From the NCBI RefSeq assembly GCF_014635085.1, contig NZ_BMCH01000001.1, positions 124,001 to 188,000 of the forward strand: DNA of 64,000 nucleotides. The letters run 5' to 3'. Every line of letters starts with the position of its first letter. Within the stretch, counting starts at the first letter, position 1. Below, one piece after another: positions 1 through 9,736 of the stretch. The translations under genes and the position numbers were made by a program. This DNA comes from Asaia siamensis. Its GTDB lineage: Bacteria; Pseudomonadota; Alphaproteobacteria; Acetobacterales; Acetobacteraceae. The notes beneath the pieces were generated by a model. The model had not been told where the DNA came from. It ran no database searches and saw only the letters and a list, made by a program, of their open reading frames with translations.

Positions 1-19
1 TCAGAAAAGAGAAAGCACC

Positions 20-63
20 GGTCTCTCAAGGCACCGAAAGGGGCACCGGATAGGTGAGAGACC
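20..63 (-). terminator. Hairpin downstream of the small DUF1127-like gene
   Basis: A perfect 9-bp inverted repeat (GGTCTCTCA at 20-28, TGAGAGACC at 55-63) lies just after the stop of the leftward small gene. Read on the minus strand the stem is followed by a pyrimidine-rich stretch (positions 1-19), as expected of an intrinsic terminator. The 26-nt loop holds two copies of GGCACCG (30-36 and 42-48), and a third GCACCG lies at 15-20. Function as a terminator is inference. Confidence 0.5.
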
Positions 64-76
64 AGCCGCTTGTGGC

Positions 77-247
77 TCAGGTGCGATCATCGTCGCGCAG
101 CGTCTCTTCGTCCAGAGCCATCAGCGCGCCACGACGCGATTGCAGCGAAATGGCAGTCAGACGATGCTCGCGCCACGCAGCGACGAGCGTCTGACGCCAG
201 CGATCCGAGGGAGCCGTAGGGGTTTGATGCTGAAGCTGATAGTCCAT
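77..247 (-). CDS. Small basic DUF1127-like protein (56 aa)
   Basis: The ATG at 247 is preceded by a good ribosome-binding sequence (AAGGAG), which decides this start over the longer in-frame reading. The 56-residue product has a central W-R-E-H-R-L segment and ends RRGALMALDEETLRDDDRT. This resembles the C-terminal pattern of DUF1127 (YjiS-like) proteins, in which an aromatic/arginine-rich helix is followed by L-x-x-L-D-D-x-x-L-x-D. Such proteins are widespread in Alphaproteobacteria and some have been linked to RNA turnover and phosphate metabolism. The family assignment is by pattern only; the final isoleucine-glycine motif of typical members is missing. It stands alone, reading towards the left edge, with a hairpin directly behind its stop. 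Confidence 0.55.
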   Translation of the reverse strand: MDYQLQHQTPTAPSDRWRQTLVAAWREHRLTAISLQSRRGALMALDEETLRDDDRT

Positions 248-470
248 TGACCTGCTCCTTTTCCAGAAGGCCGTCGGGTTACGGCGCCTCGATAGAGGAT
301 TCGCTGGCGATGGTGTGTGACCATTCCATGAATTTGCCCGGCCAAAGCGTTTGAGCGAACAATGCGTTGCATTGGCACAGACGAAAACCGGGCGTTTGGA
401 GGGACAGGTCTGCGATGCAGGCAATCCTGACGGGCGCGCCTCCATGTGAAACGCGCCACGTTGTTGGGGT

Positions 471-2702
471 TCAGTTAAACCCTGCCGAGACCCCGGCGAA
501 CACGCCAAAGCCGTCGCCCGGCTGGAAGGCGGCTAGCTGCTTGCCCGCTGCGATATAGCCCGGCACGACGATGGAGGCGTAATGGGTGTTGGCGAGATTG
601 TTGAACGACAGGAAAACCTGACGGTGCTTATGCGGCCAGTCATAGCCTATGGTCGTGTTGAAGATATGATAGGACGGCGCAAAATACGTGTCGTCATATG
701 AGCCTGAGACCTTCGACGATACCTGCGTATTGAAATTGGCATAGAGCCCGTTCTTCAGATCGAGGCGTATCTCGCCCTGATAGAAATGGGCCGGAATGCC
801 CGGCAGCGCGTTGCGGCCAAAGACGGCGTCGTGTTTGAAATGGAAGTCCTGCCACGTATAGGACTGACGCAGGCCCAGCTTGCCGCCTGACCACTTGATG
901 AGATCGGTCTCGAGCGAGGCCTCGACGCCCTGATGCGTCGTCGGGCTGGCGTTGGAGTAGGTAGTCGCGCCGTAAAGCTGCGAGAGCGGTGTCATGACCG
1001 TCAGCAGCTCATTGCGCACGTCGGAGTAGTAATAGGAGACGCTCCAGCGGTTGTTCTTCCACTCGCCGCGCGTGCCTGCCTCATAGGTCGTGGCTGTCTG
1101 GTTGTCCAGCTTGACGCCTGAGGCATTGAGCCCCTGCGCCGGGCCGGAGGTGTAAAGCGCGCCAGAGAGAAGCTGCCAGTCATTGGGTGGCTGAAAGCTG
1201 CGGCTTACATTGCCGTAGATCGATACATGCGGCGAAATGACATAGCGAAAGCCACCACGCGGAGTAAAGCCAAGCCCGGATGTGCTGACCGAACTCGTCG
1301 TCGGATAGGCAACATCCATCGAGCGCTGAACGAAATCGAGCGCACCCGCAGCGGCAAGCCAAAAATTATGGAAGAGCTCGAAATTGTTCCGGATGTGGAA
1401 GTAATTATCGGTGCCGCCGTAATCCGAATGGCGCAGAACAGTGCCGAAGGGGATCTTGGCATAAATGCCGGTTGTGGTGCGTGAGCGGTTGGTCTGCCAG
1501 GCTTCGAGATCGGTATAGGTGTCGACGCCGAAAAGCGTCTCGCTCTTATGACCCCAAAGCTTGTCGTTACGGCTGTAGCGCACCACGCCTGCAACGGTCT
1601 TGTAGCCCCAGCGCTGGGCGGTTGCCGTGTTCTGGATATCGATTGGCGCATCCTGATAGTCGAAACCGAGTTCGAGCTTCGATTTGTCATCGATGCGTAT
1701 GGTGGTCATATCACCATAGAATTTGCTGCCTGGCTGAATGCGATGGCCATGCAGCGTGGCGTAGAGCGCCTGTGCCTGTTTGGGATTGGTTTCGATCTGG
1801 TCACGCGTCAGATAGCCGGGATAGCCGTTCTGCGTCTGGCGATAACGAAAGAACAGTCGTGTCGAGACATTGTCGTTGAAGCGATAGCCATAATTGGCGT
1901 TCACGCCAAAGCTGCTCGCCGCTGTCTGGGCCTGATAGCCGCCACGATAGGATTTGGTGATGCTGATATAATAATCGGATTTGCCAATGACCGCGCCAGA
2001 ACTGATCTGCTGCTTGTTGTAGTTGAAGCTGCCTGCCTCGACACGGGCCTGATAATGGTCGGCTGTATAGCCTGTCGGGGTCACGTAATTGATGGCGCCA
2101 CCCAGCTGCACGCCACCGTAATCGAAGGCATTCGCGCCGCGCAGTACCTCGGTGTACTGGATGCCGAGTGTCTCGAACAATTCGTAGGGCGTTCCTGCCG
2201 GGGTCGTGACCGGCAGACCGTCGAACATCATCAGAATGCCCGAGCGGAAATAATTCGTGCCGGTCTGGATACCCGAGCCGCGAATGGAAAGGCGCAATCC
2301 GTCACCACCACCGGAGCTCTGGGCAAAAACGCCCGGCTGAAATGCCAGAATATCGGCATTGGTCAGATTGCGGCTGCGCAGCACTTCTTTCGAATTGATC
2401 ACCGATACCCCGCCCGGCACCGTGTCGAGCTGGCGCGAGGCCGCTGCGGCAGGAGAGAGACGCTGCTGTGAAACGGTAATGGATTCAGTCGAGGGTTTGA
2501 GGGTGGGCTTGTTGTTTGCAGGCCTGGCTGCGGCGCGGGTTGGCGCTGCATGACGTGTCTTGTTGGTGTCTTTCGAAGCCAATTTGGCGGCATAGGCGCC
2601 TTCATGGGGGAGCAGGCTCATGCCGGTGAGAAGCACCAGCGAATTGGCGCCGATAAGAGCGCGTCGTGAGGAAAGAAAATCAGATCGGTGGCGGCGTTTC
2701 AT
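471..2702 (-). CDS. TonB-dependent outer-membrane receptor of the organosulfur operon
   Basis: A 743-residue protein with a basic N-terminus and hydrophobic signal segment (about residues 13-38). A Thr/Ala/Lys-rich linker follows, then a plug domain (about 75-230, with SIRGSGIQ, the LPVTTPAG region and VLRGANAF) and a long beta-barrel rich in alternating aromatic residues. It ends GVSAGFN rather than in the usual terminal aromatic residue. Family members take up ferric chelates or other large or scarce solutes using TonB energy. It is the last gene behind the sulfonate/sulfone monooxygenase genes in the same direction, 180 nt after the MFS gene. An organosulfur ligand is therefore more likely than a siderophore, but this is inference; the plug resembles FecA/FhuE-like receptors. 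No strong ribosome-binding site precedes the ATG. Confidence 0.88.
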   Translation of the reverse strand: MKRRHRSDFLSSRRALIGANSLVLLTGMSLLPHEGAYAAKLASKDTNKTRHAAPTRAAARPANNKPTLKPSTESITVSQQRLSPAAAASRQLDTVPGGVSVINSKEVLRSRNLTNADILAFQPGVFAQSSGGGDGLRLSIRGSGIQTGTNYFRSGILMMFDGLPVTTPAGTPYELFETLGIQYTEVLRGANAFDYGGVQLGGAINYVTPTGYTADHYQARVEAGSFNYNKQQISSGAVIGKSDYYISITKSYRGGYQAQTAASSFGVNANYGYRFNDNVSTRLFFRYRQTQNGYPGYLTRDQIETNPKQAQALYATLHGHRIQPGSKFYGDMTTIRIDDKSKLELGFDYQDAPIDIQNTATAQRWGYKTVAGVVRYSRNDKLWGHKSETLFGVDTYTDLEAWQTNRSRTTTGIYAKIPFGTVLRHSDYGGTDNYFHIRNNFELFHNFWLAAAGALDFVQRSMDVAYPTTSSVSTSGLGFTPRGGFRYVISPHVSIYGNVSRSFQPPNDWQLLSGALYTSGPAQGLNASGVKLDNQTATTYEAGTRGEWKNNRWSVSYYYSDVRNELLTVMTPLSQLYGATTYSNASPTTHQGVEASLETDLIKWSGGKLGLRQSYTWQDFHFKHDAVFGRNALPGIPAHFYQGEIRLDLKNGLYANFNTQVSSKVSGSYDDTYFAPSYHIFNTTIGYDWPHKHRQVFLSFNNLANTHYASIVVPGYIAAGKQLAAFQPGDGFGVFAGVSAGFN

Positions 2703-2843
2703 TGGGTCGATGTCCGTTCGGGCGATGAGTAGAGATCAGGGGAGAAGGCGCGGACGAACATCGTGACCGGGCGGCAAAAATCGGAGAGACGCAGTTTTTC
2801 ATCATGTCAGCTTTTCCGGCTGGAACTGGTTCTGGATGAGCAG

Positions 2844-2871
2844 GGCGCGGCCGGGTGGAAATGGCCGCGCC
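2844..2871 (-). terminator. GC-rich hairpin between MFS and receptor genes
   Basis: A perfect 9-bp inverted repeat (GGCGCGGCC at 2844-2852 and GGCCGCGCC at 2863-2871, 10-nt loop) lies 11 nt beyond the MFS stop. No T-tract follows on the minus strand. It may reduce read-through into the receptor gene or stabilise an upstream mRNA end rather than terminate fully. Confidence 0.4.
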
Positions 2872-2882
2872 ACAGCGATGAG

Positions 2883-4370
2883 TCACACGCTGCGTCCTGA
2901 GGGGCAGAGCGTTTCATGCGGCAGGGAACGACGAGAGGTGTCGAGCGCGCGTTCCAGCGCCTTGTCGCTATCGGCGTCATAGCCGAACACCTCCCAGCGC
3001 AGGACAAGATGGAGCGCTATGCCGACAACCGGGGCAATCAGAATGACCCAGAAAATGATCGTGCCCATCGAGGTGAAGGCCGAGGGCAGCGCCCACATGC
3101 TCAATGTTCCGGCAAACCCGGCCACGAAATTGGTAAAGCCAATTCCCGTGCCACGCAGTTCGGTCGGATAGCTGAGCGTCGGATACACCATCTGCTGGCA
3201 GCCGGGGCCGAAACCCTGAGCAAACAGAAAGGCCGCAAACCCTGTCATGACCAGCACGATACCGAGCGTGGAATGGGGCGTGCCGACAAGCGCCAGAAGC
3301 AGAATGCCGACGCATTGCAGCGCATAACCGGCCACCGTGATGGGGCGTGATCCGAAAGAGCGTGTCAGACGTACGCCCAGCAGCCCGCCGCTGAGGGCAA
3401 ACACCAGATTGAGGGCAATCGAAACCGCCAGTACCTGTGTGCGGTCCAGATGCAGCATGGTACTGAGCAGGCTCGGTGCGCCAAAGGCAATGGCGGCATA
3501 AGACGTGGCGCTGACGATTTTCATACCAATCACAAGGATCGTCCGTCGCAGCAGCGGCGCACGCAGCAGGGCCATGATGCCCGGCGATGGCACAGGCTGC
3601 GGTTTGACCGCCACCTGAAGCACCGGGTCGATGCCATGGGTCTTGCGCAGGATGGCAGCGGCTTTTTCCAGATCGCCATGACGTGCTGCCCAGATGGGCG
3701 ATTCACTCATGTAGCGGCTGCGCACCAGAATGATGATCAGCGCAGGCACAGCGCCAAAACCCAACGACGCACGCCACAGCCAGTCGGGTTGGCTGGCGGG
3801 TACGATCGCGTTGAGCGCAAAGACGATCAGAAAGCAGGCGGAAGAGGCCGCATACCAGGTGGGGCACCAGGCAGCAGCGCGCCCGGCCTTGCTACCCTTG
3901 CCCGAAAGCTTCGAGAATTCGGAAAGAAAAGCCATCGCAACAGGCAGATCCATCCCGACGCCAAACCCCATCGCAAAGCGCGCCAGAATCAGAATGCTGG
4001 CCGTTGGCGCAGCAGCAGCAACCAAGGCTGCAATGACGAAGCAGGCCATATCGGCCATGAACACCGCATAGCGCCCGATGCGGTCGGTCAACCAGCCGCC
4101 AGACAGACTGCCGATGATGGTGCCGGCGCTCATGGCTGCTGCGACCATGCCGGTTTCGTAGCCCGAAAGGCCGAAATATTTCTGCACGTCGCCAATCCCG
4201 TAGGAGAGGGTCGTCAGATCATAGGCGTCGAGAAACACACCGCCGAGGGCGAGCATGACGATGATATTGGCATGACCCCTGCCTGTCGGCCCCTGATTGA
4301 TCAGGGCGGCAATGTCATCGGCCGAGCGAATGACGGGGCGCGAGGCAGGTTGGGGGGGCAGAGCACTCAT
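2883..4370 (-). CDS. MFS transporter, organosulfur operon
   Basis: A 495-residue major facilitator with about 12 hydrophobic segments. The cytoplasmic loop 2-3 signature is GGWLTDRIGRYAVF, and a segment GFGVGMDLPVAMAFLSEFS falls where sugar-porter/AAHS-type carriers have their helix 4-5 motif. The central loop is charged, and the C-terminal tail of about 35 residues is cytoplasmic. MFS proteins of this subfamily import organic anions or sugars by proton symport. It overlaps the upstream FAD protein gene by 4 nt (ATGA), so it is translationally coupled to the sulfonate genes. The operon has no SsuABC-type ABC importer, so this carrier is the likely inner-membrane uptake step for the organosulfur substrate. 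The substrate itself cannot be read from sequence. Confidence 0.88.
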   Translation of the reverse strand: MSALPPQPASRPVIRSADDIAALINQGPTGRGHANIIVMLALGGVFLDAYDLTTLSYGIGDVQKYFGLSGYETGMVAAAMSAGTIIGSLSGGWLTDRIGRYAVFMADMACFVIAALVAAAAPTASILILARFAMGFGVGMDLPVAMAFLSEFSKLSGKGSKAGRAAAWCPTWYAASSACFLIVFALNAIVPASQPDWLWRASLGFGAVPALIIILVRSRYMSESPIWAARHGDLEKAAAILRKTHGIDPVLQVAVKPQPVPSPGIMALLRAPLLRRTILVIGMKIVSATSYAAIAFGAPSLLSTMLHLDRTQVLAVSIALNLVFALSGGLLGVRLTRSFGSRPITVAGYALQCVGILLLALVGTPHSTLGIVLVMTGFAAFLFAQGFGPGCQQMVYPTLSYPTELRGTGIGFTNFVAGFAGTLSMWALPSAFTSMGTIIFWVILIAPVVGIALHLVLRWEVFGYDADSDKALERALDTSRRSLPHETLCPSGRSV

Positions 4371-5791
4371 GAGCGCACCTCATCCGAAAAGACATGGGGT
4401 GTCTGGGGCACGAGAGAAGCGATGGTGCTCGCTACTGACTGCGCGTTTTCCGTTACCTCTGGCAGGCCCATCAGTTCACCGAACTGCCCGCGTGACAGCG
4501 GCCCTGCGATCAGCAGATCGGGAATGCTCCGCGTGCCGACACGCGCATGATGATCGGCCCCGGTATGAAGGCCGAGCCCGACAGGATCGGCCTCGAGAAG
4601 CCGTGCTGCGGCCAGCGCGCGCAGATAGGGCGTATGGCGCACGATCCCGGCATGATCGGGGCCTGTCGTGTTGACCACATGATCGACAACGCGGGTTTCT
4701 TCCGCGCCCCCTCGTGTCTTCAGGGTCAGGACAATCCCGTCCGCTGTGGCTTGTGCCGACAGCAGGCGTGCTGCGCCGAGGGTCAGGCGTCCTTCATTGA
4801 GACGTGTCTGCAGGATATGATCGACCTGAGGGGCGATACGAAACCGATGAACATCCCAGAACGGGCGGAGATGGCGTATCAGCCTGCGACGCTCGACCTC
4901 GTTCAGGGCGCCCCAGAGGCCGCGCCCCTGCCTGCGCACGGCATCAATGATCTCGTGCCACGAGAGATCGGCGTGATCGCGCAGCGCAGAGCGGATGCGT
5001 TGCAGCAGACCGAGCGCCGTCGTGGAAGGGATCAGCCTCAATATGTCCGACAGGGCCGAAGCCTGTGGCGCATGAGCGCGAGGGCGTAATCCTCGTCTGG
5101 AAAAAGCCACTATCTCGCCGCTATGGCCACGTGCTGTCAGGCTGGCCACGATATCGGCCATGGTCAGCCCTGTGCCGATAATGGCGACGCGATCCTGCGG
5201 GGCTATGTGCGACAGCGCATCGTCACGCCACGGATTGCCAATGATCCGTGGCTCCTGGGCCAGCGGCGCCAGAGGGGCCGGCAGGGAAGGGGCCGGATGC
5301 GTGGTGGCGAGCACCAGCCTTTGCGCCAGAAGAGATCTCCCCTCGCTGACGCTGATTTTCCAGTCTTTGCCTTCCAGTGTCACGTCCTCTGCCGTGCCGC
5401 GCAGATGGCGTAGCCGCCCTGTTTCCAGATAGGGGGCCAGACGCGCTGCCAGATAGCGGCCGAACAGCGCGCGCGAGGGATAGAGGTCGCCTGATGGCAG
5501 AAAAGCATCAGGGTCGATGGCGGCCAGGGCATCAAGGTCGAGCCAGTCGCGAAAATCGCTCGGCTTTGCCGTCTGAAGGCTCATGCGCGACGCAGGCACG
5601 TTGATGCGATGCTGCGTGTCATGGGTGCCATAGGCCTGACCTGCACCGAGCTGCTCCCGCGGCTCGATAATGGTCACGCCATGACGCCCCAGATCAGGGC
5701 GCAGGCGCAAAATATGCCAGGCGACCATGGCGCCAGTCGCGCCGCCACCGATAATGACGATCGGAATTCGGGTGTCTGACTGGGCCGTCAT
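4367..5791 (-). CDS. FAD/NAD(P)-binding protein (COG4529/YdhS-like)
   Basis: A 474-residue protein starting with a Rossmann dinucleotide motif, [16 protein letters not shown]-like (about residues 11-26), where the glycine triplet binds the ADP part of FAD. A second nucleotide-binding segment ([17 protein letters not shown], about 195-211) suits NAD(P)H. The layout matches the COG4529 family of uncharacterised flavoproteins related to hydroxyacylglutathione-independent FAD oxidoreductases. It overlaps the genes on both sides by 4 nt (4367-4370 and 5788-5791). The three flavin-dependent oxygenases upstream need reduced flavin and no SsuE-type flavin reductase is present. A role supplying reducing equivalents or reduced flavin is a reasonable inference, not an established family function. 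Confidence 0.85.
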   Translation of the reverse strand: MTAQSDTRIPIVIIGGGATGAMVAWHILRLRPDLGRHGVTIIEPREQLGAGQAYGTHDTQHRINVPASRMSLQTAKPSDFRDWLDLDALAAIDPDAFLPSGDLYPSRALFGRYLAARLAPYLETGRLRHLRGTAEDVTLEGKDWKISVSEGRSLLAQRLVLATTHPAPSLPAPLAPLAQEPRIIGNPWRDDALSHIAPQDRVAIIGTGLTMADIVASLTARGHSGEIVAFSRRGLRPRAHAPQASALSDILRLIPSTTALGLLQRIRSALRDHADLSWHEIIDAVRRQGRGLWGALNEVERRRLIRHLRPFWDVHRFRIAPQVDHILQTRLNEGRLTLGAARLLSAQATADGIVLTLKTRGGAEETRVVDHVVNTTGPDHAGIVRHTPYLRALAAARLLEADPVGLGLHTGADHHARVGTRSIPDLLIAGPLSRGQFGELMGLPEVTENAQSVASTIASLVPQTPHVFSDEVRS

Positions 5792-6999
5792 GAGGAGGAA
5801 ACCCGGCCTGGCCGGTGGCTACCGGCAATGGTTTCGCCAAATGGCCCCATATTGCTGCTGGTCTGCGCCGCACGCACGGGGTGAGCGGTGGGCAGAAGCG
5901 GCAGAACGAGTTCGCCAAAGCGATAGGCTTCTTCGAGATGCGGGTAGCCGGAGAGGATGAAACTGTCACACCCTGCGCGTCTGTATTCGTCCATCCGTTC
6001 GGCAATGGTTGCCGGGTCACCCACGAGCGCCGTGCCTGCACCGCCGCGTACAAGGCCGACACCAGCCCAGAGATTGGGGCTGATTTCCAGCTTGTCACGA
6101 CGGCCGCCATGCAGGGCGCTCATGCGTGCCTGCCCCACGGAATCGAGGCGGGAGAAGACAGATTGCGCCTCGGCGATGGTGGAGTCATCGAGCTTGGAAA
6201 TGAGGCGATCGGCCTCGCGCCAGGCTTCTGCCGTGGTCTCGCGGGCAATCACATGAAAACGGATGCCGAAGCTGACCTCGCGCCCCGCTTTTGCGGCTTC
6301 CTCACGAACACGGCTGATCTTCTCGCGCACGAGCGCCGGAGGCTCACCCCAAGTAAGATATTTCTGCACACGACGCGCCGCAATATCGATGCCGACATCG
6401 GAGGAACCGCCGAAATAGAGCGGAGGACCGTTTTCCTGATGCGGCGGAAAGAGCAGCCGCCCGTCTTCGATGCGGAAATGCGGCCCGTCATGGGCGACTG
6501 TCTCGCCACGCAACAGACGCGAATAGATGTCGAGAAACTCGTCAGTAATGGCGTAGCGCGTGGCATGATTATGGAACAGGCCGTCTCCGCCATTTTCTCG
6601 CGGGTCTCCTCCCGTCACGACATTGATCAGAAGCCGCCCGCCAGAGAGGCGGTCAAGCGTTGCCGTCATCCGCGCGGCAAGCGTCGGCGATTGCAGGCCC
6701 GGACGCACGGCCACCAGAAATTTCAGACGTTCGGTAGAGGTGACGAGCGCCGAGGCCACGACCCAGCTATCCTCGCAGCTGCGCCCCGTCGGCAGCAGCA
6801 CGCCGTAATAACCGAGTGAATCTGCAGCGCGGGCGATCTGCTGCAGATAGGGAAGATCGACCGCCCTACCACCCTCACTGGTGCCCAGATAACGGCTGTC
6901 GCCATGGGTCGGCAGAAACCACAGAACATTGATCTTGTCGGGAGCATTGTCTCCCGCAGCGATTTTTTCAGGGGCAGCGTTGAACGGGATCGTGGTCAT
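5788..6999 (-). CDS. ssuD: FMNH2-dependent alkanesulfonate monooxygenase
   Basis: 403 residues, close to the roughly 380 of enterobacterial SsuD, and collinear with it from the first strand ([17 protein letters not shown]) to the C-terminal [15 protein letters not shown]. SsuD cleaves C1-C14 alkanesulfonates to aldehyde and sulfite with FMNH2 and oxygen, releasing sulfur for cysteine synthesis. The conserved cysteine of TGRSCED (Cys75) and the Arg/His pair of FGIRFHV (Arg247, His249) match residues shown to matter in the E. coli enzyme. The luciferase-like TIM-barrel segments NVVTGGDP and [10 protein letters not shown] are intact. It overlaps both neighbours by 4 nt. Expression is probably induced under sulfate limitation. 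Confidence 0.96.
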   Translation of the reverse strand: MTTIPFNAAPEKIAAGDNAPDKINVLWFLPTHGDSRYLGTSEGGRAVDLPYLQQIARAADSLGYYGVLLPTGRSCEDSWVVASALVTSTERLKFLVAVRPGLQSPTLAARMTATLDRLSGGRLLINVVTGGDPRENGGDGLFHNHATRYAITDEFLDIYSRLLRGETVAHDGPHFRIEDGRLLFPPHQENGPPLYFGGSSDVGIDIAARRVQKYLTWGEPPALVREKISRVREEAAKAGREVSFGIRFHVIARETTAEAWREADRLISKLDDSTIAEAQSVFSRLDSVGQARMSALHGGRRDKLEISPNLWAGVGLVRGGAGTALVGDPATIAERMDEYRRAGCDSFILSGYPHLEEAYRFGELVLPLLPTAHPVRAAQTSSNMGPFGETIAGSHRPGRVSSS

Positions 7000-8492
7000 G
7001 ACAGGGCGCTCTCTTTCTGGGCATTCGCATTCTGGGCGTTTGCTGGCGAGGGGCTCGCGTTGGGGGCGGCTGTTTCGGTGCGGGGCTGGGGCGGGGCGAA
7101 ATTCCTGCGCTGAATTGCAGCAGGGTGACTGTCCGGCAGGCGGTCCCGCCCTGTCAGGCGGTGCCGCAGCGTTTCACCCGGCTGGGCAGGTGCAGGCAGG
7201 CGCCCCCGACGACGCAGCTCTGGCGCGATGAGCGTTGCGTAATCATCAAGCGTTTCAGAGCTGTGATACTGGCGCAGGTTGATGCCATCGATGCCGTCTT
7301 CATCGAGCCAGATTTCGAGCGCATCGGCGATCTGCTCTGGTGTGCCGACAGCGAAGAACCGCCCCTCATCGAAGCTGGCAATCTGCTCGAGCGCCGCGCC
7401 AACCGTCAGCTCGGTGCCAAAACGGCGCCCCATATTGCCAAGGCTGCGCCCGCTTTCGGCCAGAGCCTGCCCGATGGTGATGGATGGATCGAACTGGCGC
7501 AGATCGATTTCTGCCTGGGCATGAACGAGGGCCCCTTCCACGCTGTAATAGGCGCGATACCGGGCAAGCTTGGCCTGTGCCTCTTCTTCCGTACGGCCAG
7601 CGATCAGACCGGCCATCACATAGAATTTCAGCTCGGCAGGATCGCGCCCCTGGGCTGCGGCTTCTGCTCTTGTCCGTGCAATATGAGAGCGCACCTCTTC
7701 CTGTGTGCGGCCGCCTATGAAGATCGCTTCGGCATGGCGCGCGGCTGTCTTGAGGCCACGTGATGAGCCCGTCGCCTGAAACAGGACCGGTGTACGCTGG
7801 GGCGTTGGCTGAACCAGATGCGGTCCTTCGACACGAAAATGCGCCCCCTCATGGTTGATATGACGCACGCGCGAGGGATCGGTGTAGCGGTCTGACTCGC
7901 GGTCCTGAATCACCGCGTCTTCCTGCCAGCTTCCTTCCCAGAGCTTGTAGAGCACGTCGAGATATTCATCGGCGCGATCATAGCGGCTGTCATGCTCGAG
8001 CTCGCCATCGAGCCCGAAATTGCGGGCAGCGTTGGGGAGGTAGGAGGTGACGACATTCCATCCCACGCGCCCGTTGGTCAGCAGATCGAGCGTGCTCATC
8101 CTGCGGGCAAAGGCGAAAGGCGGCTCATAGGTGGTCGAGAATGTCGCGGCAAAACCCAGTGTCTCCGTAACCGCAGCCATGGCCGGAATCAGAGAGAGCG
8201 GATCGAGATTCGGGATCTGCAGCCCAAGGCGTAGAGAGGCGTCGAGCCCGCCAAAGCGGTCATAGATTCCGATCACATCGGCCAGAAAGATCGCATCCAT
8301 TCCGGCGGCTTCGGCGCGTTTGGCTGTGTCGAGCCAATAGCCCATCTCGCCAAAGCGGTGACGGTTATTGCTTTCCTCGCGCCACATGCCATGCACGATA
8401 TGGCTCACACAGGCCATTTCGAAGAGATTGACGTGCAGGGTCTTGGGAGTGCCGCTCTTGGAATGAGAGGGCTGGCGCGAGGAAGAGGTCAT
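6996..8492 (-). CDS. NtaA/DmoA/DszA-family FMN-dependent monooxygenase
   Basis: A 498-residue luciferase-like monooxygenase. The first ATG with operon logic is at 8492, giving an ATGA overlap with the SfnB-like gene; a longer in-frame reading to 8555 exists but would lie inside that gene. The N-terminal [20 protein letters not shown] and the later [34 protein letters not shown] and [12 protein letters not shown] are typical of the NtaA/SnaA/SoxA/DszA group. This group oxidises nitrilotriacetate, sulfides and sulfones with FMNH2. Next to SsuD and an SfnB/DszC-like protein it probably cleaves a C-S bond of a sulfone or sulfide. The C-terminus carries an extra Pro/Arg/Ala-rich tail of about 50 residues. 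Confidence 0.9.
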   Translation of the reverse strand: MTSSSRQPSHSKSGTPKTLHVNLFEMACVSHIVHGMWREESNNRHRFGEMGYWLDTAKRAEAAGMDAIFLADVIGIYDRFGGLDASLRLGLQIPNLDPLSLIPAMAAVTETLGFAATFSTTYEPPFAFARRMSTLDLLTNGRVGWNVVTSYLPNAARNFGLDGELEHDSRYDRADEYLDVLYKLWEGSWQEDAVIQDRESDRYTDPSRVRHINHEGAHFRVEGPHLVQPTPQRTPVLFQATGSSRGLKTAARHAEAIFIGGRTQEEVRSHIARTRAEAAAQGRDPAELKFYVMAGLIAGRTEEEAQAKLARYRAYYSVEGALVHAQAEIDLRQFDPSITIGQALAESGRSLGNMGRRFGTELTVGAALEQIASFDEGRFFAVGTPEQIADALEIWLDEDGIDGINLRQYHSSETLDDYATLIAPELRRRGRLPAPAQPGETLRHRLTGRDRLPDSHPAAIQRRNFAPPQPRTETAAPNASPSPANAQNANAQKESALS

Positions 8493-9682
8493 GCGGCTTC
8501 TCCGGCGCGACGGGTTTCGGCCAATCGGCGCAGACCGTCGCGATAGGGTGTCCAAAGTCGTGTGCCGTTCAGCGCCACATCGCCAAGCTCGCGCTGGCGC
8601 TGTGCGGCGGGGTTGTGCGAGGCAAGGGTGCGGGCATTGCGCCAGTGGCGGTCGAGATCGAGCGATTCAGACGTGGCAGAGGCGCCACCCACCTCGAAAA
8701 GCGTCGTTGCTGCCTCGAGTGTCTGCTGGGTGATGATCTGCTGCGCCTTGAAGATCTGCTCCTGCGCCTGCTCGATGGCATCGTCGTCATGCGCGCCAGC
8801 CAGAAAGAGCGGTTCGATAGCTTCGAGGGCTCTTGCGCCCTGATCGGCCAGAACAGCGGTGGAATAGGCGAGGGAAGACAGACGGCCGACCACGCTCTGA
8901 ACGATAGGGTCATGTCTCTGACTGACCTTGCCCGGCACGCCAAAAACGCGTTCCCGCGGGCGAACAAAAGCCAGAGCATCCTGCAACACAGCCTGGGCAA
9001 TGCCTGCCAGGGTCGTGTTGTGGAATTGCTGGTAATACGCACCCAGAAAAGGCTGGCTGGGGGGCGTATCGGCAGGGACCCGCTCGACGATCTGGTCAGG
9101 AGTGAGGGCGACCTGATCGAACAGGGTCGTGCCGCTGCCAGTCAGGCGCTGGCCGAAACCATCCCAGTCATCCAGCCTCGTGACGCCGGTTGCCGTGGCG
9201 GGCACCAGAACACGCACCCTGTCGCCGCCCAATGTCGCCCAGACAATGATCCAGTCGGCATAAAGTGTGCCGGTCGAATAATATTTGCGGCCATTGAGCA
9301 CGAGACCGTTCAGTCCGTGGGTTACCTCGGTCGTCACGCTGGTTTCGTTGGCACGCTCGGCCATGGCTGCGCCGAAGATCCTGTTGTCACGGACAAGGCC
9401 CTGCCAGGTTTCGGCTTGGGGCAGGCCGGCGCGCAGTGTTTCGACAAAGGCAAAATGGGCGCGGAAGATCTGGGGCAGATTCGAATCTGCACGCGCCAGT
9501 TCGCGCAGTTGCACGAAGCTTTCCGACAAGCTGAGCCCGTAACCGCCTTCGTTCCTGCCAAGGCGCAACCGGCCGAATCCTGCCGCAGCAAGGGCGGAAA
9601 CGGAATCGTAGGGGCGTGTTCCCTTGCGGTCGCGATCTGAAGCGCCCTTGCCTATATCACTAAAAATTTCGGTAAAACTCAT
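8489..9682 (-). CDS. SfnB/DszC-like acyl-CoA-dehydrogenase-fold oxidoreductase
   Basis: 397 residues from the ATG at 9682, chosen because AAGGAAG stands just upstream; an in-frame ATG at 9724 has no such site. The fold is acyl-CoA dehydrogenase-like. An N-terminal helical domain contains GFGRLRLGRNEGGYGLSL, the middle beta domain LVLNGRKYYSTGTLYADWIIVWA, and the C-terminal four-helix domain ends with R-N-A-R-T-L-A-S-H-N-P. That last segment and the lack of a catalytic acyl-CoA glutamate point to the SfnB/DszC/flavin-dependent monooxygenase branch. SfnB is linked to dimethylsulfone use and DszC oxidises dibenzothiophene. It is the first gene of the six-gene organosulfur unit, which it opens downstream of a palindrome-rich promoter region. 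Confidence 0.88.
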   Translation of the reverse strand: MSFTEIFSDIGKGASDRDRKGTRPYDSVSALAAAGFGRLRLGRNEGGYGLSLSESFVQLRELARADSNLPQIFRAHFAFVETLRAGLPQAETWQGLVRDNRIFGAAMAERANETSVTTEVTHGLNGLVLNGRKYYSTGTLYADWIIVWATLGGDRVRVLVPATATGVTRLDDWDGFGQRLTGSGTTLFDQVALTPDQIVERVPADTPPSQPFLGAYYQQFHNTTLAGIAQAVLQDALAFVRPRERVFGVPGKVSQRHDPIVQSVVGRLSSLAYSTAVLADQGARALEAIEPLFLAGAHDDDAIEQAQEQIFKAQQIITQQTLEAATTLFEVGGASATSESLDLDRHWRNARTLASHNPAAQRQRELGDVALNGTRLWTPYRDGLRRLAETRRAGEAA

Positions 9683-9736
9683 CGGGCGACTTCCTTGCGA
9701 AATGTGGTGTGAAGACGATTCCACATCGTCCGAGCG

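Noticed and set aside
1548-2471. Long open frame antisense to the first TonB receptor
   Set aside because: It lies wholly inside a convincing receptor gene, shows no recognisable domain and has no ribosome-binding site. It is a GC-rich shadow frame.
3450-4550. Long open frame antisense to the MFS and FAD genes
   Set aside because: Composition (His, Arg, Gln, Gly rich) and lack of motifs mark it as a shadow of genes on the other strand.
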